DNA of 29,233 bases from Rhodoluna sp. (GTDB taxonomy: Bacteria; Actinomycetota; Actinomycetes; Actinomycetales; Microbacteriaceae): positions 1-29,233 of the forward strand of contig JAPLAJ010000105.1 in assembly GCA_026393335.1 (NCBI GenBank), given 5' to 3'. Shown piece by piece: positions 16,866 through 23,127 of the stretch. Numbering within the stretch: position 1 is the stretch's first letter; every line of letters begins with the position of its first letter. The notes beneath the pieces are model-generated. The model was not told the DNA's origin. It did not search any database and saw only the letters and a list, made by a program, of their open reading frames with translations. A program made the position numbers and the translations under genes.

Positions 16866-17317
16866 TGTCTGAAGATAACTTCGAAGATCGAGAAAGAGTT
16901 GAGACAGTTCGACTTACTCACCAGTCGGGCATGAATGTTGAAGGTGACATTTACGAACTAGTTGGTGGCAAAGAATTCTTTGTGAAACTAACAACCAAGT
17001 TCTATGAAGGTGTTGCCTCCGATCCAATCCTGAAGCCTATGTATCCAGAAGAAGATCTAGGTCCTGCAGCAGTTCGTCTACAGATGTTCTTGGAGCAATA
17101 CTGGGGTGGCCCTTCTACGTACCAAGAACAAAGAGGTCATCCTCGTCTTCGCATGCGTCACATGCCATACAAGATAAATCCAGAAGCTAGAGCTGCATGG
17201 CTTAAGCACATGAAGGCAGCTTTAGATGCTCAAGCACTACCTGAGCTATACCACGCACAAATTTGGGGCTATCTAGATCGAGCAGCAACAGCCATGCTCA
17301 ACACGATGGAAGATTAG
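16865..17317 (+). CDS. glbO: group II truncated hemoglobin (GlbO-like)
   Basis: Heme protein that binds O2 or other diatomic gases. The core matches mycobacterial trHbO very closely: FLEQYWGGPSTYQEQRGHPR, proximal His99 in RMRH, TyrB10 (Tyr47), TyrCD1 (Tyr60, in MYPEED) and TrpG8 (Trp112), all the group II key residues. The 150-aa form carries about 22 extra N-terminal residues compared with GlbO; ATG 16931 (Met23) would give the canonical length, but the 1-bp overlap with mscS favours 16865. The stop overlaps the stop of the convergent unknown gene by 4 bp. It lies near pepN as in M. tuberculosis. Role probably oxygen sensing/supply or NO/oxidative defence (family knowledge). Confidence 0.93.
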   Translation: MSEDNFEDRERVETVRLTHQSGMNVEGDIYELVGGKEFFVKLTTKFYEGVASDPILKPMYPEEDLGPAAVRLQMFLEQYWGGPSTYQEQRGHPRLRMRHMPYKINPEARAAWLKHMKAALDAQALPELYHAQIWGYLDRAATAMLNTMED

Positions 17318-18051
17318 CTTCTAGGAGCTACATAATCTTTAGCAAATTTTGCTAATACGTGACCGTGTTCTGAACTGAGTCTTACCCAATCCCCTGAAAC
17401 ATACCAAGGCACTATTTCACCTTCGCTAAGAAAACCCAAACCAGCTGCAACAAAGGCAGAGCCCATAGGGAGTGGGAACTTGTAGTCAAATGCTCTACCC
17501 CATATTTCACTTCTTACTCTTGCTGCAATTGGACCACCAACAGATGAAGGAAGTGTCTCTGAAACTTCAGCTATTCCCTTTCGAGCAATCTCAGTAAGTT
17601 CACCCTCAGGAATCTCTCCACCTAATTCCCAACCTGTTCGAGTTGGTGTTTCTGTGCTCCAAGCAACTTCAACTAAATCTAGATCTAGCGATATTTGATT
17701 CTCAATTGCAGTGCTCTTGCCGGAAAGGTTGAGAAGGCGATCAGACAGACTCAATGATTCTTCTTGAACCTCTCCTTTAGCAACGCCTTGAACTATTTCG
17801 AGTAAGCCAACTATAGAAACCGTGACATCAAACTCTGTGGCTTGAGCTAACTGTAAAGTTCTAAGCCCTAAAACTATCGGTGCATCTTGTTGGTATTCGC
17901 CGCTATAGATAGGTGCGACATAAACTGTCAGCACATCACCATATGCTCTAAGCCTGACTGCACCTGCAGGGTCCATGCGCTTAGCTCTGTCTAGGTATTT
18001 ACCTAGATCTTCTACATCGGCAGTGGTTGGTAAAACAAAACTATTCTTCAT
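17314..18051 (-). CDS. conserved-looking protein of unknown function (245 aa)
   Basis: Not recognised. The protein is soluble and acidic, with no signal peptide or transmembrane segment. The N-terminal half (about 30-100) shows strands and a short helix around RLRAYGDVLTVYVAPI and LGLRTLQLAQ; a middle segment reads TRTGWELGGEIPEGEL; the C-terminal part has an ARVRSEIWGRAF helix followed by PWYVSGDWVRLSSEHG. No catalytic motif can be named. Coding is supported by full-length open frame, normal codon usage, a 4-bp interlocked stop with the globin gene, and divergent placement from tesB. The ATG at 18051 is directly preceded by AAGGAG with no spacer, so this Shine-Dalgarno cannot serve that ATG well; a near-leaderless transcript from TAAGTT (18066-18061) is possible. 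Confidence 0.8.
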   Translation of the reverse strand: MKNSFVLPTTADVEDLGKYLDRAKRMDPAGAVRLRAYGDVLTVYVAPIYSGEYQQDAPIVLGLRTLQLAQATEFDVTVSIVGLLEIVQGVAKGEVQEESLSLSDRLLNLSGKSTAIENQISLDLDLVEVAWSTETPTRTGWELGGEIPEGELTEIARKGIAEVSETLPSSVGGPIAARVRSEIWGRAFDYKFPLPMGSAFVAAGLGFLSEGEIVPWYVSGDWVRLSSEHGHVLAKFAKDYVAPRS

Positions 18052-18060
18052 CTCCTTATA

Positions 18061-18070
18061 AACTTACCCT
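18061..18070. promoter_or_regulatory. overlapping back-to-back -10 candidates for the 245-aa gene and tesB
   Basis: Minus strand TAAGTT (18066-18061) and plus strand TACCCT (18065-18070) share the TA at 18065-18066. The arrangement repeats that at 13400 and 21918, although these hexamers are weaker. The plus start would be near 18077, giving tesB a leader of about 26 nt with GGAG. Confidence 0.35.
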
Positions 18071-18102
18071 GCAGCCCCAATCAATGACGATGTGGAGAGA
18101 TT

Positions 18103-19005
18103 TTGCCTGATTCAATGCCCATTCCGGCCGACCCGCTAGGTGAACTACTAGAGACATTAGCTCTGCAAAAAGCTGCAAGAACTCGGGAAGACATCTTTAT
18201 CGGTCCATCCAATTTCATGCCAACAGGTCGAGTCTTTGGCGGGCAACAACTAGGCCAATCACTTATGGCCGCCTCTAAAACAGTTGAAGAAGATCGTTTG
18301 ATTCACTCCATGCATGGCTACTTCCTTAGAAGTGGAAACATAGATTTACCTATCACCTATTCCGTTGACCGGCTAAGGGATGGCAAATCATTTAGCACCA
18401 GAAGAGTGCAGGCTTATCAAAATGGTGAACCACTGTTCTCATCCATCTATTCATTCCAAGTGCTAGAAGAAGGATTAGAGCATCAAGATTCACTTCCTGA
18501 AGGTATTCCAGAACCTGAATCTTTACCCCCGCTTCACGAATTAGTCAAAGACATGGATGAACCTTCAGCTCACTACTGGGCTAAGGGTCGGCCTTTCGAT
18601 ATGAGACACATAGAGAAATCAATCTATTTCTATGTTGAAGGTGAACATGTCGCTCATCAAGCACTTTGGTTCAAAACAATTGGGCCAATGCCTGATGATC
18701 AGAATATCCACAATGCTGCTTTGGCCTATGCATCTGATTACTCACTACTGGAACCGATATACAGAAGACACGGTTTAGTTTGGTCACATCCTGGACTCAT
18801 GGCAGCAAGTCTTGATCACGCAATGTGGTTCCACCGACCTACCAGAGTCGATGAGTGGTTGCTCTATGTTCAAGACTCCCCTAATGCACGAGGTGCAAGA
18901 GGTTTATCTCTAGGAAAAATCTTTAATCGACGAGGTGAACTTGTAGCTACTGTTGCTCAAGAAGGTCTTGTTCGTATTCCTAAACAAGACCTACCAAATC
19001 ATTAG
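18103..19005 (+). CDS. tesB: acyl-CoA thioesterase II (TesB family)
   Basis: Hydrolyses acyl-CoA to free fatty acid and CoA. Double hotdog fold: the first hotdog has GRVFGGQQLGQSLMAASKTV and HSMHGYFLRSG; the second has the ASDYSLLEP aspartate region, HAMWFHRPTRVDEWLLY, and SLGKIFNRRGELVATVAQEGLVR. These are strong TesB signatures. Length 300 aa. Two starts are possible: TTG 18103, with GGAG (18094-18097) five bases upstream, or ATG 18115. I keep TTG because of the ribosome binding site. The gene converges on ettA with stops overlapping by 4 bp. Confidence 0.93.
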   Translation: MPDSMPIPADPLGELLETLALQKAARTREDIFIGPSNFMPTGRVFGGQQLGQSLMAASKTVEEDRLIHSMHGYFLRSGNIDLPITYSVDRLRDGKSFSTRRVQAYQNGEPLFSSIYSFQVLEEGLEHQDSLPEGIPEPESLPPLHELVKDMDEPSAHYWAKGRPFDMRHIEKSIYFYVEGEHVAHQALWFKTIGPMPDDQNIHNAALAYASDYSLLEPIYRRHGLVWSHPGLMAASLDHAMWFHRPTRVDEWLLYVQDSPNARGARGLSLGKIFNRRGELVATVAQEGLVRIPKQDLPNH

Positions 19006-20684
19006 TCTCTAGTTAGGCGTCTATAGGTTGAACGATGAGGCTTAGCTGCCTCTGGTCCTAGACGAGCAATCTTGTTCTCTTCATAACCTTGGAAGTTACC
19101 TTCGAACCAGTACCACTGGTCAGGGTTATCGTCGGTACCCTCATAAGCCAGAATGTGTGAGGCAACTCTGTCTAGGAACCATCTATCGTGCGTGATCACC
19201 ACAGCACAACCAGGGAATTCTAGAAGAGCATTCTCTAGTGAACCCAGTGTTTCAACATCCAAGTCGTTTGTTGGCTCATCCAGTAGCAATAGGTTTCCAC
19301 CCTGCTTCAAGGTAAGGGCTAGGTTCAAACGGTTACGCTCACCACCAGAGAGAACTCCCGCTGGCTTTTGCTGGTCTGGACCTTTGAAGCCGAAGGCTGC
19401 TACATATGCTCTCGATGGCACAGTTACATTACCCACCTGAAGGAAATCCAAACCATCAGAAACAACTTCAAACAAAGTCTTGTTTGGATCGATACCGCCA
19501 CGTGACTGGTCAACGTAAGAAATACTTACGGTCTCACCAATCTTGAGTTCTCCACCATCTAAAGGCTCTAAGCCAACGATGGTCTTGAACAGCGTTGACT
19601 TACCAACACCGTTAGGGCCAATCACTCCAACGATTCCGTTGCGAGGAAGTGAGAAGCTAAGGCCACTGATAAGTGATCTACCTTCAAAACCTTTTTGTAG
19701 GTTATTAGCTTCAAGAACTATGGAACCTAGTCTTGGGCCAGGTGGAATCTGAATTTCTTCAAAGTCAAGTTTTCTAGTTCTATCAGCTTCAGCTGCCATC
19801 TCTTCATAACGAGCAAGACGTGCCTTTGATTTAGTCTGGCGGGCTTTAGCAGATGATCGAACCCAATCAAGTTCATCACCAAGACGCTTAGCAAGCTTCG
19901 CATCTTTCTTACCTTGTACTTCTAGACGTTCACGCTTTTTCTCTAGATAGGTTGAGTAGTTACCTTCGTAAGGGTAAGCACGGCCTCTATCTAGTTCTAG
20001 AATCCATTCAGCTACGTTATCTAGGAAGTATCTATCGTGAGTAACCGCTAATACAGCACCTGGATACTTAGCAAGGTGTTGTTCAAGCCAAAGTACTGAT
20101 TCAGCATCTAGGTGGTTTGTTGGCTCATCTAAAAGAAGTAGGTCTGGCTTTTCTAGAAGCAATTTACAAAGAGCAACTCTTCTGCGCTCACCACCAGATA
20201 GATGGGTAACAGCAGTATCCCCTGGTGGACAACGCAGTGCATCCATAGCTTGATCTAGTTGGCTATCTAGATCCCAAGCATCGAGGTGATCAATCTCTTC
20301 TTGAAGTTGACCCATCTCAGCTAGCAAAGTGTCATAGTCGGCATCAGGGTTGGCAAGTTCTGCGCTGATTTCATTGAAACGATCAAGCTTTGCTTTGATG
20401 TGTGCAACAGCTTCTTCTACGTTTCCAAGAACTGTCTTCTCTTCGTTTAGTGGTGGCTCTTGCAGCAGAATGCCTACGCTGTGTCCTGGAGAGAGTCTGG
20501 CTTCACCATTAGAAGGTGTATCCATTCCAGCCATAATCTTTAGAACTGTTGATTTACCAGAACCGTTAGGGCCGACAACACCAATCTTGGCTCCTGGATA
20601 GAAAGCAATGGTTACATCGTCGAGAATGACCTTATCCCCGTGTGCCTTGCGGGCTTTGTGCATTTGGTAGATAAATTCAGCCAT
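19002..20684 (-). CDS. ettA: energy-dependent translational throttle protein EttA (ABC-F ATPase)
   Basis: ABC-F protein that binds the ribosomal E site and gates entry into elongation according to ATP/ADP ratio. 560 aa, no transmembrane domain. First ABC: Walker A GPNGSGKST (38-46), signature LSGGERRRVAL, LLLDEPTNHLDAESV. Then the charged PtIM linker (KKRERLEVQGKKDAKLAKRL). Second ABC: GPNGVGKST, LSGGERNRLNLAL, LLLDEPTNDLD. The start is ATG 20684 (MAEFIYQMHKARKAHGDK), which matches EttA N-termini and has AAGGGA six bases upstream; the in-frame upstream Met at 20723 would need 13 non-homologous residues lying within the leader inverted repeat. EttA and an SSB paralogue are also adjacent in M. 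tuberculosis. Preceded by a 161-nt structured spacer. Confidence 0.95.
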   Translation of the reverse strand: MAEFIYQMHKARKAHGDKVILDDVTIAFYPGAKIGVVGPNGSGKSTVLKIMAGMDTPSNGEARLSPGHSVGILLQEPPLNEEKTVLGNVEEAVAHIKAKLDRFNEISAELANPDADYDTLLAEMGQLQEEIDHLDAWDLDSQLDQAMDALRCPPGDTAVTHLSGGERRRVALCKLLLEKPDLLLLDEPTNHLDAESVLWLEQHLAKYPGAVLAVTHDRYFLDNVAEWILELDRGRAYPYEGNYSTYLEKKRERLEVQGKKDAKLAKRLGDELDWVRSSAKARQTKSKARLARYEEMAAEADRTRKLDFEEIQIPPGPRLGSIVLEANNLQKGFEGRSLISGLSFSLPRNGIVGVIGPNGVGKSTLFKTIVGLEPLDGGELKIGETVSISYVDQSRGGIDPNKTLFEVVSDGLDFLQVGNVTVPSRAYVAAFGFKGPDQQKPAGVLSGGERNRLNLALTLKQGGNLLLLDEPTNDLDVETLGSLENALLEFPGCAVVITHDRWFLDRVASHILAYEGTDDNPDQWYWFEGNFQGYEENKIARLGPEAAKPHRSTYRRLTRD

Positions 20685-20706
20685 TTTTGGTCCCTTAAAG
20701 ATAAAT

Positions 20707-20802
20707 GCGACACTCACAAACAAGTTCGCTCGCAGATAAGTATATCCGACAGAGTTTAGGCGTCAGGTGCCTAACACATGCTTACTTGAGTGTGAGTGTC
20801 GC
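20707..20802 (-). repeat. long imperfect inverted repeat / candidate structured RNA in the ettA leader
   Basis: A perfect 12-bp inverted repeat, GCGACACTCACA (20707-20718) and TGTGAGTGTCGC (20791-20802), continues inward after a 2x2 internal loop with CAAGT (20721-20725)/ACTTG (20784-20788), making 17 paired positions. Inside, TTAGGC (20756-20761) pairs with GCCTAA (20769-20774) around a 7-nt loop, and a weaker GATA/TATC hairpin is at 20735-20746. On the minus strand it would end 23 nt before the ettA ATG. I do not recognise it as a known riboswitch, tRNA or small RNA; no T-run follows, so it is not a simple terminator. Confidence 0.6.
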
Positions 20803-20804
20803 TA

Positions 20805-20835
20805 CCAGCAGCAATTTAGGGCAGAGTGCTGCTGG
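20805..20835 (-). repeat. 9-bp hairpin just downstream of ssb
   Basis: CCAGCAGCA (20805-20813) pairs with TGCTGCTGG (20827-20835), loop 13 nt. It starts 11 nt beyond the ssb stop on the minus strand and lies 2 nt from the ettA leader repeat. No T-run follows, so it may be a 3'-stabilising structure or part of the ettA leader. Confidence 0.5.
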
Positions 20836-20845
20836 ATTCTTTGGC

Positions 20846-21301
20846 TTAGCTATTGGCTAGAGTCTTGGATTTACCTTTAGTCACAGGCTCTTCCTCATCG
20901 AGTTCATCTGGAGCTGGAGCGCTGTCCTGATCTGCTTCACGAAGGTTCACTGTTCGAGTGAAAGTGCTTGAACCCCACATCATGTCGTGGCCGATGGTTT
21001 CTGATTCGATCTCGACTGAAGTGCCAGTGCGCTCGCCGTTATCCCAATCTCTAACTCTGAGTCGGCCCATTACAACCACTCGATCTCCTTTTGAAACTGA
21101 GACTGCGACGTTGACTGCAAGCTGACGAAATGCTGTGATGGTGAACCAATTGGTTTCAGCATCAACCCATCGATTGAGTTGTTTATCGTATTTGCGCAGC
21201 GATGCTGCTAAACGAAATGAAGTGATGGGTAAACCATCTTGAGTGACTAGGTGTCTTGGTGTTGTGGCTACTAAACCGGTGACGCTGTATTTATCTGACA
21301 T
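20846..21301 (-). CDS. ssb: single-stranded DNA-binding protein, second-type SSB paralogue
   Basis: OB-fold protein binding ssDNA. The N-terminal 110 residues match the SSB fold: VTGLVATTPRHLVT, ETNWFTITAFRQLA, and SKGDRVVVMGRLRVRDW. The canonical C-terminal acidic tip (DDDLPF-like), which recruits replication proteins, is missing: there is an acidic patch (DELDEEEP) but the end is TKGKSKTLANS. With 151 aa and a position next to ettA it resembles the mycobacterial SSBb (Rv2478c) next to Rv2477c, not the replicative SSB. Start ATG 21301 with AAAGG six bases upstream. Possibly active under stress or in recombination (family inference). Confidence 0.9.
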   Translation of the reverse strand: MSDKYSVTGLVATTPRHLVTQDGLPITSFRLAASLRKYDKQLNRWVDAETNWFTITAFRQLAVNVAVSVSKGDRVVVMGRLRVRDWDNGERTGTSVEIESETIGHDMMWGSSTFTRTVNLREADQDSAPAPDELDEEEPVTKGKSKTLANS

Positions 21302-21309
21302 GTGTTGCC

Positions 21310-21340
21310 TTTCTGAAAAGTTTCATAACTGATTCAGAAA
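21310..21340 (-). repeat. inverted repeat touching the ssb ribosome binding site
   Basis: TTTCTGA (21310-21316) and TCAGAAA (21334-21340) form a 7-bp stem. On the minus strand its 3' arm includes the AAA of the ssb ribosome binding site AAAGG, so folding could reduce ssb translation. Short and AT-rich; tentative. Confidence 0.35.
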
Positions 21341-21349
21341 GATTGCCAA

Positions 21350-21376
21350 GAAAACTAAATTCTTGCTTTAGTTTTC
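21350..21376 (-). repeat. 10-bp perfect hairpin between msrA and ssb
   Basis: GAAAACTAAA (21350-21359) and TTTAGTTTTC (21367-21376) with a 7-nt loop, 14 nt beyond the msrA stop on the minus strand. The 3' arm is T-rich but a T-run does not follow. It may be a weak terminator for msrA or part of the ssb leader. Confidence 0.45.
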
Positions 21377-21389
21377 CACAGCCAAAGAT

Positions 21390-21911
21390 TTACTTCAGGT
21401 AATTAGTAAACGCAGATCTAGTTTTAGCCATCTTGCCACTAACAACACTTTGGCAATAAGCGTTACTAGGGTTCTTGGAGAAATAGTCCTGGTGATATTC
21501 TTCAGCTGGCCAGAAGATTTCTAGTGGTTGCAAAGTAGTTACGATTTCGCCTTCCCACATATCAGCAGCTCTCGCTAATGCTTGTTCAAAGATTTCCTTT
21601 TGTTCTTCGCCCTGATAGAACATCGCTGAACGATAGCTTGAACCGATGTCGTTGCCTTGACGGTTTAGCTGCCTAGGATCATGAACTGTGAAGTAAAGAT
21701 CAAGAACTATCTCTGAACTGATGATCGATTCATCGAAGATCACCTTGGCGACCTCTGCATGGCCAGTCTTTTCGCTACACACTTCCTCATAGCTTGGGTT
21801 ACTGGTGTGACCACCTGAATAACCACATTCAACATCGATGATTCCCTTGAATTGAGAGAAGGAAGAGTCAAGGCACCAGAAACAGCCACCGGCAAGTACA
21901 AATTCAGTCAT
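21390..21911 (-). CDS. msrA: peptide-methionine (S)-S-oxide reductase
   Basis: Repairs oxidised methionine in proteins. 173 aa. The GGCFWC motif gives catalytic Cys10 (with Cys13); YSGG, GHAEV and EYHQDYF are diagnostic for MsrA. Cys153 near the C-terminus (NAYCQSV) is the likely resolving cysteine recycled by thioredoxin. The ATG lies 6 nt after a TAGGCT -10 on the minus strand with no ribosome binding site, so the mRNA is probably leaderless. It is divergent from the EamA gene. Confidence 0.96.
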   Translation of the reverse strand: MTEFVLAGGCFWCLDSSFSQFKGIIDVECGYSGGHTSNPSYEEVCSEKTGHAEVAKVIFDESIISSEIVLDLYFTVHDPRQLNRQGNDIGSSYRSAMFYQGEEQKEIFEQALARAADMWEGEIVTTLQPLEIFWPAEEYHQDYFSKNPSNAYCQSVVSGKMAKTRSAFTNYLK

Positions 21912-21917
21912 GTAACT

Positions 21918-21927
21918 AGCCTAGGGT
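21918..21927. promoter_or_regulatory. bidirectional promoter: overlapping -10s for leaderless msrA and eamA
   Basis: Minus strand TAGGCT (21923-21918) plus 6 nt leads to the msrA ATG at 21911. Plus strand TAGGGT (21922-21927) plus 6 nt leads to the GTG at 21934. The two hexamers share TA (21922-21923), so only one polymerase could open the region at a time. Both transcripts are predicted leaderless. This is the cleanest of the three overlapping pairs. Confidence 0.55.
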
Positions 21928-21933
21928 TATTAG

Positions 21934-22872
21934 GTGACCAGAGTGGCAAATAGAAACGCGGCAGTTGGTGTTACAGCCGTATCCTTCGCAGCGCTAATGT
22001 TTGGCTTTAATGCCTCAAGCGTCAAGGTCATCATCGATGCTGGAGTTAGCCCCGAGTTCCTAGTCCTGTTCAGAGCTACTTTCACAGCCGCAATCGCAGG
22101 CATAGTTCTATTACTAACTAATAAGAAGGCTTTTAGAGTAAGCCGCAAAGAGTTTCCAGTTCTTGTCTTCTACGGCATCTTTGGTGTTGCTCTAATGCAG
22201 TGGTCATATTCCAATGCAGTAAGTCTGCTTCCTATCAGTGTGGCCCTACTTATTGAATACACTGCCATCGTTATAGTTCCTTTGGTTTCTCTACTGCTGT
22301 TCAAAGAGAAGGTAAGGCCAAGGCTCTGGTTTGGTATTGCTGCAGTTTTAGTAGGCCTTGCAATTGTTAGCAATGTTTGGGAATCAGCTCTAAACCCAAT
22401 TGGAGTGGCATGGGCATTCATGGCAGCAGCCTGTCTAAGTATTTACTTTCTGATCGGTGAGCACACCCAACGTAATCGTGATGCCATGTCAACACTGTTC
22501 TATTCCTTTGCCGTTGCCGCCATCTTTTGGGCAATAGTAAACCTGATAAGGCCAACTGGTATTGTGGACATAAACCTGATCTTCTCGCTTGAGGGAAAAC
22601 TAAGCGATGTGATGATGCCGATGTGGGCAGGATTACTTTGGATAGGCATCATGGGTTCATTTATCCCAATGCTGCTGGACTACATCGCTTTGGGTAATCT
22701 CTCTGCCACGGCCGTAGGAGTTATCGCAACCGCAGAGACAGTCTTCGCCACAGTCTTTGCCTGGGCTTGGCTCAATGAATCAATGACCACTCTTGAGGTA
22801 ATTGGGGGTTTAATAGTGGTGACGGGAATTGTTCTCGCCGAAACATCTCGAACTCAATCTATAAAGGTCTAA
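21934..22872 (+). CDS. EamA/DMT-family transporter
   Basis: Inner-membrane drug/metabolite transporter of 312 aa with about ten hydrophobic helices in two EamA repeats; the second ends with VVTGIVLAE, typical of the family. Members often export amino acids or metabolites, but the substrate cannot be read from sequence. The start is GTG 21934, 6 nt after TAGGGT; a second GTG at 21943 is possible. The small membrane gene follows immediately (its ATG abuts the TAA... stop ending at 22872), then the putrescine genes, so export of an amine or amino acid is conceivable. Confidence 0.88.
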   Translation: MTRVANRNAAVGVTAVSFAALMFGFNASSVKVIIDAGVSPEFLVLFRATFTAAIAGIVLLLTNKKAFRVSRKEFPVLVFYGIFGVALMQWSYSNAVSLLPISVALLIEYTAIVIVPLVSLLLFKEKVRPRLWFGIAAVLVGLAIVSNVWESALNPIGVAWAFMAAACLSIYFLIGEHTQRNRDAMSTLFYSFAVAAIFWAIVNLIRPTGIVDINLIFSLEGKLSDVMMPMWAGLLWIGIMGSFIPMLLDYIALGNLSATAVGVIATAETVFATVFAWAWLNESMTTLEVIGGLIVVTGIVLAETSRTQSIKV

Positions 22873-23118
22873 ATGTCTAAGCGTGAAATCAGCAACAACT
22901 CTTTGGCAATGATTGCAACGGTTGCCCTGGTTGGCATCCTTGCCTCAGCAATTGGGTTTTTTAGCCCTGATTACTGCACTGTCCCCCAGCAAGATGACTG
23001 GACCTCCTGTGAAGCGATAGCCCAGCAGCGCAACATCGGCTCCATTGTTATCTTTGCTGCCTGTGTGATCGGTTTTGCTCTATCTATTACTAAGCGTCGC
23101 AAGCATCCACGCGATTAG
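22873..23118 (+). CDS. small two-helix membrane protein, unknown function
   Basis: 81 aa, not recognised. Two predicted membrane helices: residues about 10-30 (LAMIATVALVGILASAIGFF) and 55-73 (IGSIVIFAACVIGFALSI), separated by a 25-residue polar loop with two cysteines (DYCTVP and TSCEA), which could form a disulfide if the loop is outside. A basic C-terminal tail (TKRRKHPRD) suggests the ends are cytoplasmic. The ATG directly follows the eamA stop and AAAGG precedes it, so it is very likely translated with eamA. Its TAG stop is also the first three bases of the TAGGCT -10 of the next gene. Confidence 0.75.
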   Translation: MSKREISNNSLAMIATVALVGILASAIGFFSPDYCTVPQQDDWTSCEAIAQQRNIGSIVIFAACVIGFALSITKRRKHPRD

Positions 23119-23121
23119 GCT
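23116..23121 (+). promoter_or_regulatory. -10 element for leaderless decarboxylase transcript, overlapping a stop codon
   Basis: TAGGCT with 6 nt to the ATG at 23128. Its TAG is the stop codon of the preceding 81-aa gene. There is no ribosome binding site before 23128, in keeping with a leaderless start. Confidence 0.55.
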
Positions 23122-23127
23122 TTAGTC

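Noticed and set aside
20685..20723. TTG/ATG-type start at 20723 for EttA
   Set aside because: The extra 13 residues are not seen in EttA proteins and would be encoded inside the leader inverted repeat; ATG 20684 has its own ribosome binding site.
20707..20802. Terminal inverted repeats of a small transposon-like (MITE) element
   Set aside because: The 12-bp repeats enclose only 72 nt, no flanking direct repeats are visible, and no second copy was noticed in the window; a structured leader explains it better.
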